Positions 28,743 through 37,407 of a DNA stretch of 64,000 nucleotides are shown piece after piece (positions within the stretch are counted from its first letter, which is position 1; every line of letters starts with the position of its first letter). The notes under the pieces are model-generated. The model was given only the letters and a program-made list of their open reading frames with translations. It was not told the DNA's origin and did no database searches. Location of the stretch: positions 5,710-69,709 of the forward strand of contig CAJODQ010000004.1 in the NCBI GenBank assembly GCA_905233345.1, given 5' to 3'. The position numbers and the translations under genes are program-made. This stretch comes from an uncultured Bacteroidales bacterium. GTDB taxonomy: Bacteria > Bacteroidota > Bacteroidia > Bacteroidales > UBA932.

Positions 28743-29294
28743 ATGCGTTTTCCCTTTGTCCCTTTGCTTTGCCTCTGCGTTCTTTCCAGCCTCCTGATGG
28801 CGGGCTGCTCGCAGAAGAAAACGCCGAATCCCGACGAACTGCGGGGCAAGAGCAAGGAGGAAGTGCAGCAGATGCGCGAAGAGATCCTCTCCGCAAAAGA
28901 GGGGAAGGAGCTGACGGTCGAGGAAACGGCCCGCGTGGAGATGCTCCGGGAACAGGAGCGCCGGCTCGAAAATGCCTGGATCTTTGGCGAGTGGCGCGAA
29001 CGCCACGGCCATCGGCTCATCTTCCGGGATGACGGAACGGTGAGCGTGGGGGCCCGTGGCGGTGCTTACGACGAGTTGGGCGTCTACAAGTTTTTTTCGT
29101 CCGAAGAGCCATCGTACGAATCGGTTTGGGCGGTGTTCTATGACGCATCCGGCGACCCGGTCATCGTGGTGGAACAACCCACCGGCGAAAATCTGATCTA
29201 TCCTTTCCACAAGGACCGGAACAGTGTCTACGAGCAGGTGGGCGACCTGCAGACGTCTCGGGAGACTGGCTGCTATTATACGAAAAATCAATAA
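28743..29294 (+). CDS. Hypothetical lipoprotein with charged coiled coil
   Basis: No family recognised. Starting at 28743, the protein begins MRFPFVPLLCLCVLSSLLMAGC, a lipoprotein signal with Cys22; an ATG nine bases earlier is an alternative. Residues about 30-75 are highly charged and probably a coiled coil (SKEEVQQMREEILSAKEGKE). The rest resembles a small beta domain reading FGEWRERHGHRLIFRDDGT, as in lipocalin-like or META-like stress lipoproteins. The predicted length is 183 residues. It diverges from the MscS gene and sits 20 bases before a YtxH-like gene, perhaps as part of an envelope-stress cluster. Confidence 0.75.
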   Translation: MRFPFVPLLCLCVLSSLLMAGCSQKKTPNPDELRGKSKEEVQQMREEILSAKEGKELTVEETARVEMLREQERRLENAWIFGEWRERHGHRLIFRDDGTVSVGARGGAYDELGVYKFFSSEEPSYESVWAVFYDASGDPVIVVEQPTGENLIYPFHKDRNSVYEQVGDLQTSRETGCYYTKNQ

Positions 29295-29314
29295 CCTATA
29301 TCATTATTGCAATT

Positions 29315-29545
29315 ATGAGCGCAAGACATTTCTTTAGTTTTTTGGTGGGAGCCGCCGCAGGTGCGGCTGTCGCCTGGATGATGACCTCTGAGAAGGGACA
29401 GGAAACCGTAGCTGAAATCAAAGAAAAAGCGGCCGAAGGCTTCGATCAGCTGGGCAATGCGATGGGAGAATTGAAGGAAAAAGCCAAAGCGACCGCCAAG
29501 GCTGCCGTCGAGACGGCCGAAGAAGCGATCAAGCAGAAACAATGA
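29315..29545 (+). CDS. YtxH domain-containing small membrane protein
   Basis: A 76-residue protein with one N-terminal membrane segment containing small residues (FLVGAAAGAAVAWMM, about 8-22) followed by TSEKGQETVAEIKEKA. The rest is a long amphipathic, lysine/alanine/glutamate-rich helix. This is the layout of YtxH-type general stress proteins. Its stop overlaps the start of the next gene by four bases, so translation of the two is probably coupled. Confidence 0.85.
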   Translation: MSARHFFSFLVGAAAGAAVAWMMTSEKGQETVAEIKEKAAEGFDQLGNAMGELKEKAKATAKAAVETAEEAIKQKQ

Positions 29546-29862
29546 GTGAAATCAAGGACTACGTCGACCTGCGGGTCGATGAACTGAAGCTGCGGGCGAC
29601 GAAAGGCTTCTCGCTGGCCCTGGGCCGGGTGGCTGCCGCGTTGCTGCTGGTGGGCGTGCTGATCATCGTGCTCGGTCTGTTGAGCGTGGTGCTGATCTCC
29701 TGGCTCGCTGAGTTGACGGGCTCACTGGCCATCGCCAGTTCCATCGTCTGCGGCGTGTTCCTGGTCGCGTTCTTCATCCTGTATTCCCAGCGCAAGCGCC
29801 TGTTCCGCGACACTTTTGTCAAAATGTTCGTCCAAGTATTTTTCGACCATGAGCAAGAATAG
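29542..29862 (+). CDS. Holin-X/DUF1469-like two-helix membrane protein
   Basis: A 106-residue protein with an amphipathic N terminus (IKDYVDLRVDELKLRATKG) and two strongly hydrophobic helices at about 30-55 and 62-82, then a basic tail. This fits the phage-holin-like DUF1469 family often found beside YtxH proteins in Bacteroidetes. Despite the family name there is no sign of a prophage, and the role is probably in envelope stress. It overlaps YtxH by four bases upstream and the next small gene by 14 bases downstream. Confidence 0.85.
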   Translation: MSEIKDYVDLRVDELKLRATKGFSLALGRVAAALLLVGVLIIVLGLLSVVLISWLAELTGSLAIASSIVCGVFLVAFFILYSQRKRLFRDTFVKMFVQVFFDHEQE

Positions 29863-30049
29863 AGGTTTTGCGAACATCCAGACCTATGAGGAGCTGGAAG
29901 CGTCGCTGCGCATGGTCCAGAACCAGATCGCGACGAACAAGGTGACGCAGCAGGTACACGGATTGATGTCGGGCCAGTTACCCACTGTGAGTTGGAATAA
30001 CGTGGCTCTGTTTGCCTTGCGGCTTATCAAGCAGCGGCTTTCCCGCTAG
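29849..30049 (+). CDS. Small hypothetical protein of the YtxH/holin-like cluster
   Basis: A 66-residue protein starting MSKNRGFANIQTYEELEASL; a start 33 bases upstream is possible but would overlap the previous gene further. It has a helical middle (SLRMVQNQIATNKVTQQVHG), a hydrophobic patch (WNNVALFALRLI) and a basic C terminus (KQRLSR). I do not recognise a named family. The 14-base overlap with the preceding membrane protein gene indicates a shared transcript, and it probably acts with the two upstream proteins. It ends 11 bases before the convergent PreA-like gene. Confidence 0.75.
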   Translation: MSKNRGFANIQTYEELEASLRMVQNQIATNKVTQQVHGLMSGQLPTVSWNNVALFALRLIKQRLSR

Positions 30050-30060
30050 CTTTCGCTGTT

Positions 30061-31515
30061 TTACGAGCGTTTGACTGCGGATTTGGCGATTCGTTTGGCC
30101 GCACCGATGGATGCGGTCGGGCAGATGAGCCTGCAAAGGTGGCAGCCCACGCATTTGGCACCGTTCAGGTGCGGCCGGCGGTCCTCGCCGAAGCTGATGG
30201 CCTGGTGCCCGCCGTCCCGGCAGGAAATGTAGCAGCGTCCGCAGCCGATGCATGTCTCCGGGTGGAACTGTGGATAGACGATGGAATCACGGTCCAGTTC
30301 GGAAGGGGTGACGAAATACTTGAGTTCGATGCCGACCATGTCTTCCAGCCGTTCGTATCCGTTTTCCAGCATGTACTTCTGGAGCCCGAGCTTCAGGTCG
30401 TCGATGATACGCCGGCCGTATTGCATGACGGCTGTGCAGACCTGCAGGTTTCTGCAGCCCAGCCGGATGAAGTCCAGCGCGTCCCACCAGTTTTCTATGC
30501 CGCCAATACCGCTCAACTGCAGGTCTTTCCGCAGGGGGTTGCTGGCCATTTCCAGGATAAAGCGCAGGGCGATGGGCTTGACGGCCCGGCCCGAGTAGCC
30601 CGAGATGGTCTTTTGCGTACTGACGGCGGAGCGGTTGTTGAGCGTCACTGACTTGATGGTGTTGATGGCGGAAATGCCGTCGGCGCCGGCCAGGTGGGCG
30701 GCAAATGCCACATTTGTCATGGATGCCAGGTTGGGCGTCATCTTGGCAATGACCGGGATCGAGACGTTCCGTTTGACATAGTATGTATACGTGGATACCA
30801 GTTCAGGGTTTCTTCCCACGTCGCTGCCCATGCCGGCCATGCGCATCTGCGGGCAGGAGAAGTTAAGCTCGATGGCGTCGACGCCGGCCTTCTCGACACT
30901 CTTGGCCAAGTCGATCCAGTCCGGTTCGTCCGTTCCCATGATCGAGGCGATCACCACCTTGGACGGATAGTCCTTTTTCAATCGGCGCAGGATGTCGAAA
31001 TCCGTATCCAGGGAATTCTCGGAAAGCTGCTCCATGTTGCGGAAGCCGATGAATCCTTCATGTTCGTTGTGTACCGCGTCGAAACGGGGCGACACTTCGT
31101 GGATGTCTTCCCGGCAGATGGTTTTGTAATAGACGCCGCCCCAGCCGGCCTCCAGGGCGGCGGCCACCATTTCATAGTTGGTGGAGACGGCGGAGGAAGC
31201 CAGGAAGAAGGGGTTTTCGCAGGGAATGCCGCAAAAATCGATGGCCAGGGAAGGGGCCTTGCCCAGGGCTTTGGCCGGGGGCAGGGCGGCGGCTATCTCC
31301 CGGATCCGGATGGGCTTGTCATAGTGGATGCAGGCCTTTTCCGCGGCTTCCAGTTCTTCCGGTGTCGCCGGGGCGAGCCATTCTCCGGCCAAATCGGCGT
31401 TGTCGAACCGGATGGCGCGGATGGCGCGGGCAGGATCCGCTTTTTTGCAGGCTGCGCTGCAGGGCGGGTTTTCGCAGAGCAGGCAGCGGGCTGCCTCTTC
31501 TTTAGGGCTGATCAT
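30061..31515 (-). CDS. preA: PreA-like dihydropyrimidine dehydrogenase with extra N-terminal Fe-S domain
   Basis: A flavin and iron-sulfur enzyme that reduces uracil or thymine in pyrimidine breakdown. Residues about 90-390 are a dihydroorotate dehydrogenase-like FMN barrel (LNFSCPQMRMAGMGSDVG, ISGYSGRAVKPIALRFI). The C terminus carries two 4Fe-4S motifs, Cys422/425/428/432 and Cys455/458/461/465. Unlike a plain PreA of about 410 residues, it has an N-terminal segment with Cys11/14/19/23 that resembles the first cluster of PreT/GltD proteins (RCLLCENPPCSAAC), but no FAD or NAD(P)H domain follows. The electron donor is therefore unclear. The gene follows a radical SAM gene by 16 bases in the same direction. 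Confidence 0.88.
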   Translation of the reverse strand: MISPKEEAARCLLCENPPCSAACKKADPARAIRAIRFDNADLAGEWLAPATPEELEAAEKACIHYDKPIRIREIAAALPPAKALGKAPSLAIDFCGIPCENPFFLASSAVSTNYEMVAAALEAGWGGVYYKTICREDIHEVSPRFDAVHNEHEGFIGFRNMEQLSENSLDTDFDILRRLKKDYPSKVVIASIMGTDEPDWIDLAKSVEKAGVDAIELNFSCPQMRMAGMGSDVGRNPELVSTYTYYVKRNVSIPVIAKMTPNLASMTNVAFAAHLAGADGISAINTIKSVTLNNRSAVSTQKTISGYSGRAVKPIALRFILEMASNPLRKDLQLSGIGGIENWWDALDFIRLGCRNLQVCTAVMQYGRRIIDDLKLGLQKYMLENGYERLEDMVGIELKYFVTPSELDRDSIVYPQFHPETCIGCGRCYISCRDGGHQAISFGEDRRPHLNGAKCVGCHLCRLICPTASIGAAKRIAKSAVKRS

Positions 31516-31531
31516 AGTGTATGTTTTTTGA

Positions 31532-32293
31532 TTATTGTCTGCCTTTGATATCGATGGAGAAACCTTCGTCGATCAGGGGCTGGACGAGCTGGCGCATCTG
31601 ATCGACCGTAAAGGCCTCGAGGTTCTGCTGGGGCGTGGGGCGGTCGATGGTATAGACCATGATCTCGCGGGGCTTGAGCCGGCGGACGATATCCATCCAG
31701 CCCAGCAGCACTTCCGGGGCCGAGGAGTCGAAATCCGGGCTCCTGAGAAACATGGTCTGGAGGATGAACTGGCCGTCGAAGCGTGCGAGTGCGTCGATGA
31801 CGCGTTCGACCGAATAGCCCGGCGCCGGCTGGTTGATTTTCGCCACGAGTGCGTCGGTGGGCGCGTCGATCTTCAGGATGGGGTTGTCCACCTTGCAAAG
31901 TGCGGCAAAGACTTCCGGCACGTGGGCGCGGGTGGCGTTGGAGAGGACCGATACCTTGGCGTCGGGGCAGTAGGCGTCGCGCAGGAAGAGGGTATCGTCG
32001 ATAATGCGGGGGAATTCGGGGTTGAGGGTGGGTTCGCCGTCGCCCGAGAACGTGATCGAGTCGATGCGGGTCCCCTCGAGCATAAGCTCTGTCAGCTTGT
32101 CTTCCAGGTCTGTCCGGACCTTGGCGGCCGTCGGCAGGACGATGTCGCCGCGTCCGTCGCGGTTCCAGCCGCATTCGCAGTAGATGCAGTCGAAATTGCA
32201 GATCTTGCCTTTTGTCGGCAGCAGGTTGATGCCGAGCGAGCGGCCCAGGCGGCGGCTGTAAATGGGTCCGAAGACCGTTTCTTCTCTCATCAT
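31532..32293 (-). CDS. Radical SAM protein (COG0731-like)
   Basis: A radical S-adenosylmethionine protein. The 4Fe-4S site is CNFDCIYC with Cys32, Cys36 and Cys39, preceded by FGPIYSRRLGRSLGINLLP, typical of the COG0731 group (Fe-S oxidoreductases related to wyosine synthesis). TFSGDGEPTLNPEF is the SAM-binding GE-type motif. The 253 residues fit the group. The substrate is unknown, since tRNA wyosine is not made in bacteria. It is upstream of and probably co-transcribed with the PreA-like gene, and diverges from the thioesterase at 32357. Confidence 0.88.
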   Translation of the reverse strand: MMREETVFGPIYSRRLGRSLGINLLPTKGKICNFDCIYCECGWNRDGRGDIVLPTAAKVRTDLEDKLTELMLEGTRIDSITFSGDGEPTLNPEFPRIIDDTLFLRDAYCPDAKVSVLSNATRAHVPEVFAALCKVDNPILKIDAPTDALVAKINQPAPGYSVERVIDALARFDGQFILQTMFLRSPDFDSSAPEVLLGWMDIVRRLKPREIMVYTIDRPTPQQNLEAFTVDQMRQLVQPLIDEGFSIDIKGRQ

Positions 32294-32305
32294 GACGGGT
32301 CAAAA

Positions 32306-32336
32306 TTTGTATAAAGTTAGCGAATAATTATCTTTG
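32306..32336 (+). promoter_or_regulatory. Bacteroidetes-type promoter for the thioesterase-protease operon
   Basis: TTTG at 32306-32309 and TATCTTTG at 32329-32336 are separated by 19 bases, a full match to the -33/-7 consensus. The predicted start near 32341 leaves a leader of about 16 bases before the ATG at 32357. Confidence 0.85.
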
Positions 32337-32356
32337 CACGGCAAAAAGAAAGAGAA

Positions 32357-32752
32357 ATGTTTGTCTATCGTCACAAAGTCAACTACTACGAGACCGACCG
32401 GATGGGCGTCACGCACCACTCCAACTACATCCGTTTCATGGAAGAGGCCCGGATCGCCTATCTCGACACGGTCGGCGCCAGTTATGCGAAAATCGAGGCG
32501 GACGGCGTGATTTCTCCGGTCATCGGGGTTGAGGGCAGGTTCTTGCATACCACCACCTTCGACGATGTAATTGAAGTGGAAGTGTATGTCAAGTCGATGA
32601 CGACGTTCAAACTCAAACTGGGCTACACGATGCGTTGCAAGGGTGTCGAGGTCTTCGAAGGCTGGTCACTGCACTGCTTCCTTGACAAGGAGGGCCATCC
32701 GCTCGCCATCGACGATCACTATCCGCAATTACGTCCCAAAGTGCAGGCATGA
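32357..32752 (+). CDS. Acyl-CoA thioesterase, 4HBT/YbgC-like
   Basis: A single hot-dog-fold thioesterase that hydrolyses acyl-CoA or acyl-ACP. The active-site signature YYETDRMGVTHHSNYIRFME is complete, with Asp14 as the catalytic residue, as in 4-hydroxybenzoyl-CoA thioesterase and YbgC. The 131 residues are normal. The stop codon overlaps the start of the Ste24-like protease gene by four bases, so the two are translationally coupled. The substrate chain length cannot be read from the sequence. Confidence 0.92.
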   Translation: MFVYRHKVNYYETDRMGVTHHSNYIRFMEEARIAYLDTVGASYAKIEADGVISPVIGVEGRFLHTTTFDDVIEVEVYVKSMTTFKLKLGYTMRCKGVEVFEGWSLHCFLDKEGHPLAIDDHYPQLRPKVQA

Positions 32753-33981
32753 GTTCTGAAGGACTCTTCTGGCTGGTGATCGTCATCGTCGTGGCCGAGT
32801 ATGTCTGGTCCACGATCCTGACCCTGCTCAACATCCAGGCTTCGCGGCAACCGGTTCCCGCACTGCTCGCTGACTTGTACGACGAAGAGCGCTACCGCAA
32901 GCAGCAGGCCTATGCAATGACGAACCGCAAGTTCTCGCTGATTTCCGGTGCTGTAAGCACGCTCGTGACGCTCGGCATTTTTGCCTTCGGCGGTTTCGCT
33001 GCGTTTGACGGCATTGCGCGCTCCGTCAGTGCTTCGCCCGTTGTTCAGGCGCTGGTTTTCTGGGGCATCTTTTTCCTGATATCCTGGTTCATTTCGCTGC
33101 CTTTTGACATCTACCGCACTTTCGTCATTGAGCAGCGTTTCGGTTTCAACCGCACGACGCCGAAGCTCTTTGCGGCCGATGCGGTCAAGAGTCTGCTGAC
33201 AAGCCTGGTGATCATGGGAGCGGTTCTGGCGCTCTGTGCCTGGATCTACACGCTGGCGCCGCGCTGGTTCTGGCTGCTGGCCTGGGGCGCGGTGTCGCTC
33301 TTCTCGTTGTTCATGCAGTATTTCTATTCACAGCTCATTGTACCGCTCTTCAACAAGCAGACGCCGCTTCCGGAAGGGGAGTTGCGTTCGGCGATTGAAG
33401 CGTTTGCGGCGCGGGTGGATTTCAAGCTCGACAACATCTTCGTCATCGACTCGTCGAAGCGCAGCAGCAAGTCGAATGCATATTTCACGGGCTTTGGCCG
33501 CCGCAAGCGGGTGGTGCTCTACGACACGTTGATGGAGCAGCTCACGACGGAGGAGATTGTCGGGGTACTGGCGCACGAGATCGGGCACTACAAGCACCGT
33601 CACATCATCCTTTCGCTGCTGGAAGGATTTGCTACGAATCTGTTGATGTTCTGGCTGTTCAGCCTGTTTATCGGCAGCGATGCGCTGGCGGCCGCGGCCG
33701 GTTGCGAGGCGGCGTCCTTCCATGTGAATCTGGCGGTCTTTTCGCTGATCTATACGCCGATTTCGCTCGTCCTCGACATCGTGACCAACATCATCTCGCG
33801 CAGTCACGAGCGTCAGGCCGACGCCTTCGCCGCCGCCCACGGCGTGGGACCAGCAGAAGCTTCCGCCCTCAAAAAGATGAGCGCCAAATCCCTCGCCAAC
33901 CTCACCCCGCACCCCCTCGTCGTTTTCGTCGAATACTCGCATCCCACGCTCGCCGACCGCGTCGCCTTCCTTTTGAAATAG
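32749..33981 (+). CDS. M48 family (Ste24/CAAX-type) membrane zinc protease
   Basis: An integral membrane metalloprotease of the Ste24 type. It has several hydrophobic helices (about 8-28, 65-85, 100-118, 150-195, 290-310). The zinc motif HEIGH is at 276-280, with the third ligand in SRSHERQADAFAA, and the family motif QLIVPLFNKQTPL lies at 195-207. In bacteria, relatives take part in membrane protein quality control. The 410 residues are typical. Its stop codon AAATAG coincides with the left end of the foldback element at 33976-34201. Confidence 0.93.
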   Translation: MSSEGLFWLVIVIVVAEYVWSTILTLLNIQASRQPVPALLADLYDEERYRKQQAYAMTNRKFSLISGAVSTLVTLGIFAFGGFAAFDGIARSVSASPVVQALVFWGIFFLISWFISLPFDIYRTFVIEQRFGFNRTTPKLFAADAVKSLLTSLVIMGAVLALCAWIYTLAPRWFWLLAWGAVSLFSLFMQYFYSQLIVPLFNKQTPLPEGELRSAIEAFAARVDFKLDNIFVIDSSKRSSKSNAYFTGFGRRKRVVLYDTLMEQLTTEEIVGVLAHEIGHYKHRHIILSLLEGFATNLLMFWLFSLFIGSDALAAAAGCEAASFHVNLAVFSLIYTPISLVLDIVTNIISRSHERQADAFAAAHGVGPAEASALKKMSAKSLANLTPHPLVVFVEYSHPTLADRVAFLLK

Positions 33982-34201
33982 CTTGCATAGGCGCTCTAGG
34001 TATTGCTTACATTCTTCGGTTTGCTTGCTGGTGCGCTCTGGGTGTTGCTCCAGAACCGTCTCGCTACGATCGACCCCTCCCATGCTGCGCATGGGCCCCT
34101 CCCTCTTACAATGCCGAGGGTGGCATGTGTTCTGGAGCAAGCACCCACCCGCGCATGGCGCAAGCAAAAGCACACAAGCGCCCAAGCGCAAGCAACTATT
34201 T
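33976..34201. repeat. Foldback element between convergent genes
   Basis: The two ends form an imperfect inverted repeat of about 80 bases. AAATAG at 33976-33981 matches CTATTT at 34196-34201. GCTTGC at 33981-33986 pairs with 34188-34193, GGCGCT at 33990-33995 with 34177-34182, and GGGTG plus TTGCTCCAGAAC at 34040-34056 with 34129-34140 plus 34142-34146. The centre has a hairpin at 34079-34085/34089-34095 and two mutually exclusive ones around 34101-34126. Both flanking genes end in AAATAG at its borders. No open reading frame of note lies inside. Confidence 0.75.
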
Positions 34202-35260
34202 AACGCGAAGCTTGCGGCCGACTTTGAGGATGGTGGAGGAAGTGATGCCGTTGAGTTCGCAGAGTTTGTTGACCGTGGTGCCGTATTTCTTGGCGATGCG
34301 GTAGAGCGAATCTCCCTGAACGACCGTATGATAAACTTTTTCGGGCTGCGCAGCCTGCTGCGTTGTGTCGGCTTTCGCTGTCGTGTCTTTGACGGCGGCG
34401 GTTGGCTTGGGAGCCGGCTTCGGCGCCGGAGCGGCCACATCTGGCTCAAGATCTTTCGGGTCAGGCTGCAGGGCCGTCACCGGAATCACGACCTTGGCTT
34501 CCCGCGCCGGGGCCCAGTTGCCGTCGCCTGTCAGGATGAGCCGGCCGCCCTGATCGGGGATCGTCAGGGTCCCGTCGGCCGCTACATACGCCCATTTTCC
34601 GTTCTCGAAAAGGACAATGCGCCGGTCCGCGTCGGAGAGCACCAGACTATCCGGTGCGATGTGTACACCCTCGTCCGGGTCGAAAGCATACAGCGCTGTG
34701 CTGTCAAAGGTCACATTGTAGTCGACGAAGTCGGGGAGAATGCGGCGGGCGCCCAGGAGCCGGTTGGCATAGTAGGATTCGGTATAGATCGAACTGTAAC
34801 GCACGCCGTGCGCCGAAGCATGAATGAATTTCGGATCGTTGTGCAGCGTGTCCAGCCCGATGAAGATGCCCACATGCCCAATGACCTTCGGATTGTGTCG
34901 GCTGCCCAGCAATAGGATGTCCCCTTTCTGCAGATTGTGGAAATCCGAGATGTCCACTTCGCGCCCGTCTTTCGCCTGGTCCCGGGCCGACCGGCTCAGG
35001 TTGGTGTAACCGAAATGCTTGAAAACATAGCGCGTGTAACCCGTGCAGTCGAAACGCTTCGGCCCGTTGGCGCCGTAGCGGTAGGGCGTTCCCAGGAATG
35101 TGGCGGCGTACTCAAGGATCCGGTCTGCCACTTCTTCCGCCGTCATCTCGATCTCCGTGGGCTGGCCTTGCGAAATTACCGTCTCCTGTGCGAGAGTGGC
35201 TGGCGCCGTGGCGGCCAGCAACGTAATCAGCAGGAGATAGGAGCGGAGGAATCGGGTCAT
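34196..35260 (-). CDS. NlpC/P60 peptidoglycan hydrolase with C-terminal LysM
   Basis: A secreted cell-wall hydrolase. The start at 35260 gives the signal peptide MTRFLRSYLLLITLLAATAPATLAQ; the open frame upstream has no signal. The NlpC/P60 domain carries the triad Cys72 (RFDCTGYTRY), His129 (GHVGIFIG) and His147 (FIHAS). A second beta region at about 190-270 is followed by a Pro/Ala/Thr-rich linker, then a LysM peptidoglycan-binding motif (VVQGDSLYRIAKKYGTTVN, about 308-353). It is expected to cleave stem-peptide bonds. Its ATG overlaps the TGA of a 53-codon gene upstream, and its stop lies in the right end of the foldback element. Confidence 0.92.
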   Translation of the reverse strand: MTRFLRSYLLLITLLAATAPATLAQETVISQGQPTEIEMTAEEVADRILEYAATFLGTPYRYGANGPKRFDCTGYTRYVFKHFGYTNLSRSARDQAKDGREVDISDFHNLQKGDILLLGSRHNPKVIGHVGIFIGLDTLHNDPKFIHASAHGVRYSSIYTESYYANRLLGARRILPDFVDYNVTFDSTALYAFDPDEGVHIAPDSLVLSDADRRIVLFENGKWAYVAADGTLTIPDQGGRLILTGDGNWAPAREAKVVIPVTALQPDPKDLEPDVAAPAPKPAPKPTAAVKDTTAKADTTQQAAQPEKVYHTVVQGDSLYRIAKKYGTTVNKLCELNGITSSTILKVGRKLRVK

Positions 35261-35418
35261 TTGGAAGAGTAGAAGCTGAAGCCGTGCTTGATGCCCGCAA
35301 TCACGGCATCCCAGCGGATGAGGATGCCGATGACGGCGACGAGCCCGATCCAAATCAGGGCTTTCGTCGTGTCGGTCTGGGCCGCATACCAGGTTTTGAT
35401 TTTCTGGAACAGCTTCAT
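35257..35418 (-). CDS. Small single-helix membrane protein, 53 residues
   Basis: A short gene reading MKLFQKIKTWYAAQTDTTKA, then a hydrophobic helix (LIWIGLVAVIGILI, about 21-34) and a short basic, aromatic tail ending YSSK. The TGA stop shares bases with the ATG of the peptidoglycan hydrolase (ATGA overlap), the usual sign of translational coupling. A TACCTTTG -7-like element lies just upstream on the minus strand at 35430-35437. No family recognised. It may anchor or regulate the secreted hydrolase. Confidence 0.7.
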   Translation of the reverse strand: MKLFQKIKTWYAAQTDTTKALIWIGLVAVIGILIRWDAVIAGIKHGFSFYSSK

Positions 35419-35445
35419 GGTCAGTCATACAAAGGTAATGAAAAA

Positions 35446-35476
35446 TTGGAAAATTGCCGTTTTTTTAGTAATATTG
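35446..35476 (+). promoter_or_regulatory. Promoter for the PNP-mtnA operon
   Basis: TTG at 35446-35448 is 20 bases from TAATATTG at 35469-35476, one base off the TAnnTTTG consensus. The expected start lies about 15 bases before the ATG at 35496. Confidence 0.6.
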
Positions 35477-35495
35477 CTGAATCGAATCAAGCGAT

Positions 35496-36323
35496 ATGGA
35501 CAAGCGCGTCAAGCAGATCTACGAAGCGGCGGATTACATCCGGGAACGGATCGGTGACTGGAAACCGGAAATCGGCCTCGTGCTGGGCAGCGGCCTGGGA
35601 AAAGTGGCTGCCGCCGTGGAAGCCGAAACGACGATTCCCTATGCGGAGATCCCGCATTTTGTCCCGCCGACCGCCCCGGGCCATGCCGGCAACTTCATCT
35701 TCGGAACCTGTTCCGGCAAGCCAGTCTGCGTCATGCTGGGCCGCTATCATTACTACGAAGGCCTGACGATGGAACAGGTGACGTTCCCGATCCGCGTCAT
35801 GGCCGCCCTGGGTGTCCGGATCCTGCTGGTCAGCAATGCCTCCGGCGGCCTCAACCGGAATTACACGATGGGTGACCTGATGATCATCCGCGACCATATC
35901 AGCCGCATGCCCAATCCGCTCATCGGCCCCAATATGGATGCCTTCGGCGAGCGCTTCATCGACATGACGGAAGCTTATGACCAGGCGTTGATCCAATTGG
36001 CCGAGCATATCGCCGACCGCGAAGCGATCAAGGTCCAGAAAGGTGTCTATGTGGCCAATCCCGGCCCTTCTTTCGAGACACCGGCTGAATCGCGCTTCTA
36101 CCTGACCATCGGCGCCGACGCCGTCGGCATGTCTACCGTCCCCGAAGTCATCGTGGCCCGCCACTGCGGGATACGTGTTTTCGGGATATCGGTCATCTCC
36201 AACCTGTCGAATCTCGAGAACGAAAACCCCGTGTCCAATGTCGGTGACGAAGTGTTGCTGGCCGCCGACGCCGCAGCCGACAGGATGCGTATCCTCTTTA
36301 CCCACCTCATAGCCGCGATCTGA
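35496..36323 (+). CDS. Purine nucleoside phosphorylase, trimeric type
   Basis: It cleaves purine nucleosides with phosphate to base and ribose 1-phosphate. Motifs of the trimeric (type I) enzyme are clear: VLGSGLGKVA, the phosphate-binding LGRYHYYEG, VSNASGGLN and GPSFETPAESRF, with the base-contact segment VISNLSN. HYYEG and the Asn segment favour inosine/guanosine over methylthioadenosine. The 275 residues are typical. mtnA starts two bases after its stop codon, so ribose 1-phosphate or methylthioribose 1-phosphate could pass to the next enzyme. Confidence 0.92.
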   Translation: MDKRVKQIYEAADYIRERIGDWKPEIGLVLGSGLGKVAAAVEAETTIPYAEIPHFVPPTAPGHAGNFIFGTCSGKPVCVMLGRYHYYEGLTMEQVTFPIRVMAALGVRILLVSNASGGLNRNYTMGDLMIIRDHISRMPNPLIGPNMDAFGERFIDMTEAYDQALIQLAEHIADREAIKVQKGVYVANPGPSFETPAESRFYLTIGADAVGMSTVPEVIVARHCGIRVFGISVISNLSNLENENPVSNVGDEVLLAADAAADRMRILFTHLIAAI

Positions 36324-36325
36324 CC

Positions 36326-37405
<1,080 letters not shown>

Positions 37406-37407
37406 GC

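Noticed and set aside
29542..29862. Evidence for a prophage from the holin-like protein
   Set aside because: No phage structural, lysis or integrase genes are nearby; this family commonly occurs with YtxH as a housekeeping membrane protein.
33328..34449. 373-codon minus-strand open frame across the foldback element
   Set aside because: It is antisense to the Ste24-like gene, then crosses the repeat and the hydrolase gene in a different frame, with no domain; repeats and GC bias explain it.
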